In this document: positions 11,333-13,394 of the stretch, piece by piece
Layout of the letters: the number at the start of each line of letters is the position of its first letter
Numbering within the stretch: the first letter of the stretch is position 1
DNA from: Cenarchaeum sp.
Lineage (GTDB): Archaea > Thermoproteota > Nitrososphaeria > Nitrososphaerales > Nitrosopumilaceae
Assembly: GCA_007570915.1 (NCBI GenBank)
Contig: RKSK01000172.1
Location: 1-13,394, forward strand
Reading direction: 5' to 3'
DNA length: 13,394 nucleotides
Made by a program: the position numbers and the translations under genes
Notes under the pieces: model-generated
Told to the model about the DNA's origin: nothing
The model's input: the letters and a program-made list of their open reading frames with translations, nothing else
The model's database searches: none

Positions 11333-12760
11333 ATGGGCGAGTACGAGGACGCCGTCAGCGCGATACTGGAGATGCGGCCCGAGATGACGCGCGCGGACCT
11401 GGACGCGCTGATCGAGAAAAAGGCGAGCAGCGTGGGCGCGGGCTTTCTCACAAAGAGGGGCGCGGTCCACCTGGTCGCCTCCGACCTCGGCGTCACGTTT
11501 CCCGAGGCCGCCGAGGCCACGGGGGACCTGGGCGACCTGAGCGCGGGGGCAAAGGAGCTCACCGTGCGCTCGCGCGTCATGAACATCTCGCCCGTGAGGC
11601 AGTTCACGGGCAAGGACGGCTCGCAGGGGTCGATCCGGACCATGACCGTGTATGACGCAAAGGGCAAGGCTAGCGTCAAGCTCTGGGGCGAAAAGGCCGT
11701 CATGCCCGGAATTGACGAGATAAGGCCCGGCGACATGGTCAAGATCATCAAGGCGTACGTAAAGGCCGACCGAGACGGCACGCAGGCCCTCAACATCGGC
11801 TCGGGCGGGTCGCTTGAGCGCGACGAGAACCAGGAGAGCGACATTGGCGGCATCGACTCGCTTGCGATCGACGCGGGCGAGGTGGGCGAGTCCGGCCGCA
11901 ACATGGTAGTGCGCGGCAGGGTCGAGGGCCAGATCGGCTTTAGGGAGTTCACAAGAAAGAGCGACGGCAGGCCGGGCAAGGTGATACAGATGACGGTCCG
12001 AGGCAAGTCCGGCTCGCCCGTCAGGGCCGTCCTGTGGGGAAAGGGCAGGGGCGACGTGCCAAAGTCAATACCCGTCGACGCCGACGTCACGCTGATAGGG
12101 GTTGACGCGCGCACGGGAAACCAGGGCCTAGAGGTCCACGGCAACGACGCGACCGTCCTCAAGGTCGACGGGACCAACGAGGTGGCCGGCGTCACCGTGC
12201 GCATAGTCTCAAGGGTCGCCGGCCAGCAGGGCTCCATGGTCTTGGGCATGGACGAAAAGAGGAGCCTAGTCTTTGTGACCGACGCAGGCGACAAGCTCGC
12301 CTCGCTCAAGCCCGGCGACATTGCCGAGATGATGCCGACGACGGCGCTGGGCAGCTCGCTCACGCTCGACTCTGGCTCGTTTGTCAGGCGCATGGACGAC
12401 GGCGACGCAAAGGTCCCGCCGCTAGAGGAGGCGTGGACCGACGTGAAGGACATAAAGGCCGGCGGGACGTACTCGATTCGCGCCATAGTCCTCAAGGCAA
12501 ACGAGCGCCGCGAGATCCAGACCCGCTCGGGCGAGGCCGTCGCGCTCGCCGAGCTCTATGTCGAGGACAAGACTAGGGAGGTATGGGTGAAGGGGTGGCG
12601 CGCGCAGGCCGACGCGCTGGCCGAGTGCAAGCCCGGCCGCGTCTACGAGATCACGGGCCTCAACGCCAGGCCGGCCATGGACGACAGGGTCGACCTCATG
12701 CTCACGCCCTACTCGGCCATAAGGGACATCACGGGCGCGGGCCAGGCCGGCGGCGCCTAG
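11333..12760 (+). CDS. RPA-like single-stranded DNA-binding protein with multiple OB folds, 475 aa
   Basis: Protects ssDNA during replication, repair and recombination. The N-terminal helical segment (residues 1-55) is followed by OB-fold repeats of the archaeal RPA kind. OB1 is about 75-157 (ELTVRSRVMNISPVRQF; VKLWGE). OB2 is about 190-275 (NMVVRGRVEGQIGFREF; VRAVLWGK). A third, weaker OB-like block is about 285-350, and a last one about 367-462 (WTDVKDIKAGGTYSIRAIV; REVWVKGW). The recurrent V(K/R)xxxWG strand is the ssDNA-binding signature. No Cys4 zinc finger is present, unlike some euryarchaeal RPAs. ATG 11333 follows a TATA box at 30 bp. The stop codon shares CTAG with the convergent helicase gene. 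Confidence 0.9.
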   Translation: MGEYEDAVSAILEMRPEMTRADLDALIEKKASSVGAGFLTKRGAVHLVASDLGVTFPEAAEATGDLGDLSAGAKELTVRSRVMNISPVRQFTGKDGSQGSIRTMTVYDAKGKASVKLWGEKAVMPGIDEIRPGDMVKIIKAYVKADRDGTQALNIGSGGSLERDENQESDIGGIDSLAIDAGEVGESGRNMVVRGRVEGQIGFREFTRKSDGRPGKVIQMTVRGKSGSPVRAVLWGKGRGDVPKSIPVDADVTLIGVDARTGNQGLEVHGNDATVLKVDGTNEVAGVTVRIVSRVAGQQGSMVLGMDEKRSLVFVTDAGDKLASLKPGDIAEMMPTTALGSSLTLDSGSFVRRMDDGDAKVPPLEEAWTDVKDIKAGGTYSIRAIVLKANERREIQTRSGEAVALAELYVEDKTREVWVKGWRAQADALAECKPGRVYEITGLNARPAMDDRVDLMLTPYSAIRDITGAGQAGGA

Positions 12761-13394
12761 TCGTCCCAAAAGCCGCGCGTCATGACATACTGCCTCTCGG
12801 CCTCGTAGACCTGCCTGTATATCCCGTCCTCGCCGGCCATGTCGCGCAGGATGCGCGCGGCCGTGTCGGCCCCGACGCCGTACCCCGAGAGCGCGATGAG
12901 GGCCGCCTGCCCGAACGTTTCGAGGAGCGAGGCCGTCTTCCACGCGCGCCTGTAGAGGCGCTCCTCGCCGTCGTCGAGGCGCCGGCCCGCGGCGCGCCGG
13001 CGTATGATCCCGGCAATCTCCTCGTCGGCCCTGTGGGCCACGGCGACCTGCCGCGCGCGGCAGCGCGGGCACGAGACTGCCGCGCGGAGCTCGGAGGTCT
13101 TGACGAGGCGGTCCCACGAGCCGCACCGCGCGCAGACGAGGCGGTGGGCCGTCGACATAAGGCGCTCGCGGACCATCACGAGTATCCCGCCGTCGACGCT
13201 CGACGGCGAGGCGCGGTACGCCGTCCGGCCGAGTATGGGCTCGGCCAGGGCCGAGAACGAGGCGACGTCGGCCCACACGAGGCGCGTCGAGCCGTCGCGA
13301 ATTCGCGCAAGCGCGCCCGCCGCTCCCGCCAGGTCGTACTTGTCGTGGTAGAGCTCGCGCATGGCCTCGCGCGCAAGCGGCGTGGAGAGGTGGC
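12757..13394 (-). CDS. C-terminal part of Lhr-like superfamily 2 helicase (runs off right edge)
   Basis: Only the C-terminal 212 residues are in the window. The 5' part, including helicase motifs, lies beyond 13394, as the frame stays open (HLSTPLAREAMRELYHDKYDL). ARIRDGSTRLVW, SALAEPIL and a Cys4 zinc ribbon (CARC ... CPRC, about 13134-13060) followed by YEAERQYVMTRGFWDD at the end fit the C-terminal domains of archaeal Lhr/Hel112-type ATP-dependent DNA helicases. Being next to, and overlapping, the RPA-like gene suits a DNA-repair role. The identification rests on recalled family features, so another zinc-ribbon helicase is possible. Confidence 0.75.
   Translation of the reverse strand, partial: HLSTPLAREAMRELYHDKYDLAGAAGALARIRDGSTRLVWADVASFSALAEPILGRTAYRASPSSVDGGILVMVRERLMSTAHRLVCARCGSWDRLVKTSELRAAVSCPRCRARQVAVAHRADEEIAGIIRRRAAGRRLDDGEERLYRRAWKTASLLETFGQAALIALSGYGVGADTAARILRDMAGEDGIYRQVYEAERQYVMTRGFWDD

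Noticed and set aside
11296..12495. A 399-codon minus-strand frame opposite the RPA-like gene
   Set aside because: It is Ser/Thr/Pro-rich antisense composition with no promoter. The plus strand has clear OB-fold motifs and the correct promoter spacing.
1..13394. Mobile elements, CRISPR arrays, integration sites, defence or toxin-antitoxin genes
   Set aside because: No transposase, integrase or recombinase motif, no regular repeats, no terminal inverted repeats and no att-like duplication at any of the four tRNA genes.

Overview
The window is very GC-rich (about two thirds G+C by eye) and archaeal. It carries archaeal-type PheRS-alpha and TrpRS, archaeal pantetheine-phosphate adenylyltransferase (CoaD), a multi-OB-fold RPA-like protein, a stand-alone Lrp/AsnC ligand-binding domain and an Lhr-type helicase C-terminus. 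AT-rich TATA boxes sit about 26-30 bp before start codons, and three of four tRNA genes have bulge-helix-bulge introns. This fits a high-GC Nitrososphaerota (Thaumarchaeota), for example a Cenarchaeum-like relative. The phylum assignment is inference from gene content and style, not from a search.

Layout. 1-689 (-): 5' part of pheS, cut by the left edge. It is divergent from 743-1852 (+) trpS, apparently through one shared, centred TATA box. trpS overlaps a 93-aa gene of unknown function. 2192-3934 (-): a leaderless operon of a 35-aa membrane peptide, a secreted 382-aa protein and coaD. 4011-4084 (-): tRNA-Ala(TGC). 4191-4745 (+): thioredoxin-fold redoxin with CxxC. 4779-4868 (+): tRNA-Ile(GAT) with a 15-nt intron. 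4874-5737 (-): HTH regulator with a degenerate B12-binding-like C-terminus, divergent from 5851-6093 (+), a small Cys/His metal-site protein followed by a T-tract terminator. 6166-6288 (-): tRNA-Leu(TAA) with two introns. 6339-6866 (-): membrane-anchored or secreted unknown. 6982-7134 (+): tRNA-Trp(CCA) with two introns. 7145-9397 (-): aconitase, divergent from 9514-10190 (+), an unknown gene whose promoter-proximal start is out of frame with its body. 10187-11013 (-): Lrp-type domain protein followed by an unknown protein. 11333-12760 (+): RPA-like ssDNA-binding protein. 12757-13394 (-): C-terminus of an Lhr-like helicase, cut by the right edge.

Gene interplay. The window is mostly housekeeping: aminoacylation (pheS, trpS and four tRNAs), CoA synthesis, the TCA cycle, and DNA maintenance (RPA, helicase). 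The main themes are compactness and leaderless transcription. Start and stop codons overlap inside operons, and two convergent gene pairs end on the same CTAG. Shine-Dalgarno motifs appear mainly at internal operon genes or at the one gene with a real leader. No mobile element, CRISPR array or defence island was seen. The most unusual content is the multi-intron tRNA set, with introns at non-canonical positions in the D-arm (Leu) and anticodon stem (Trp), plus the apparent frameshift near 9543.
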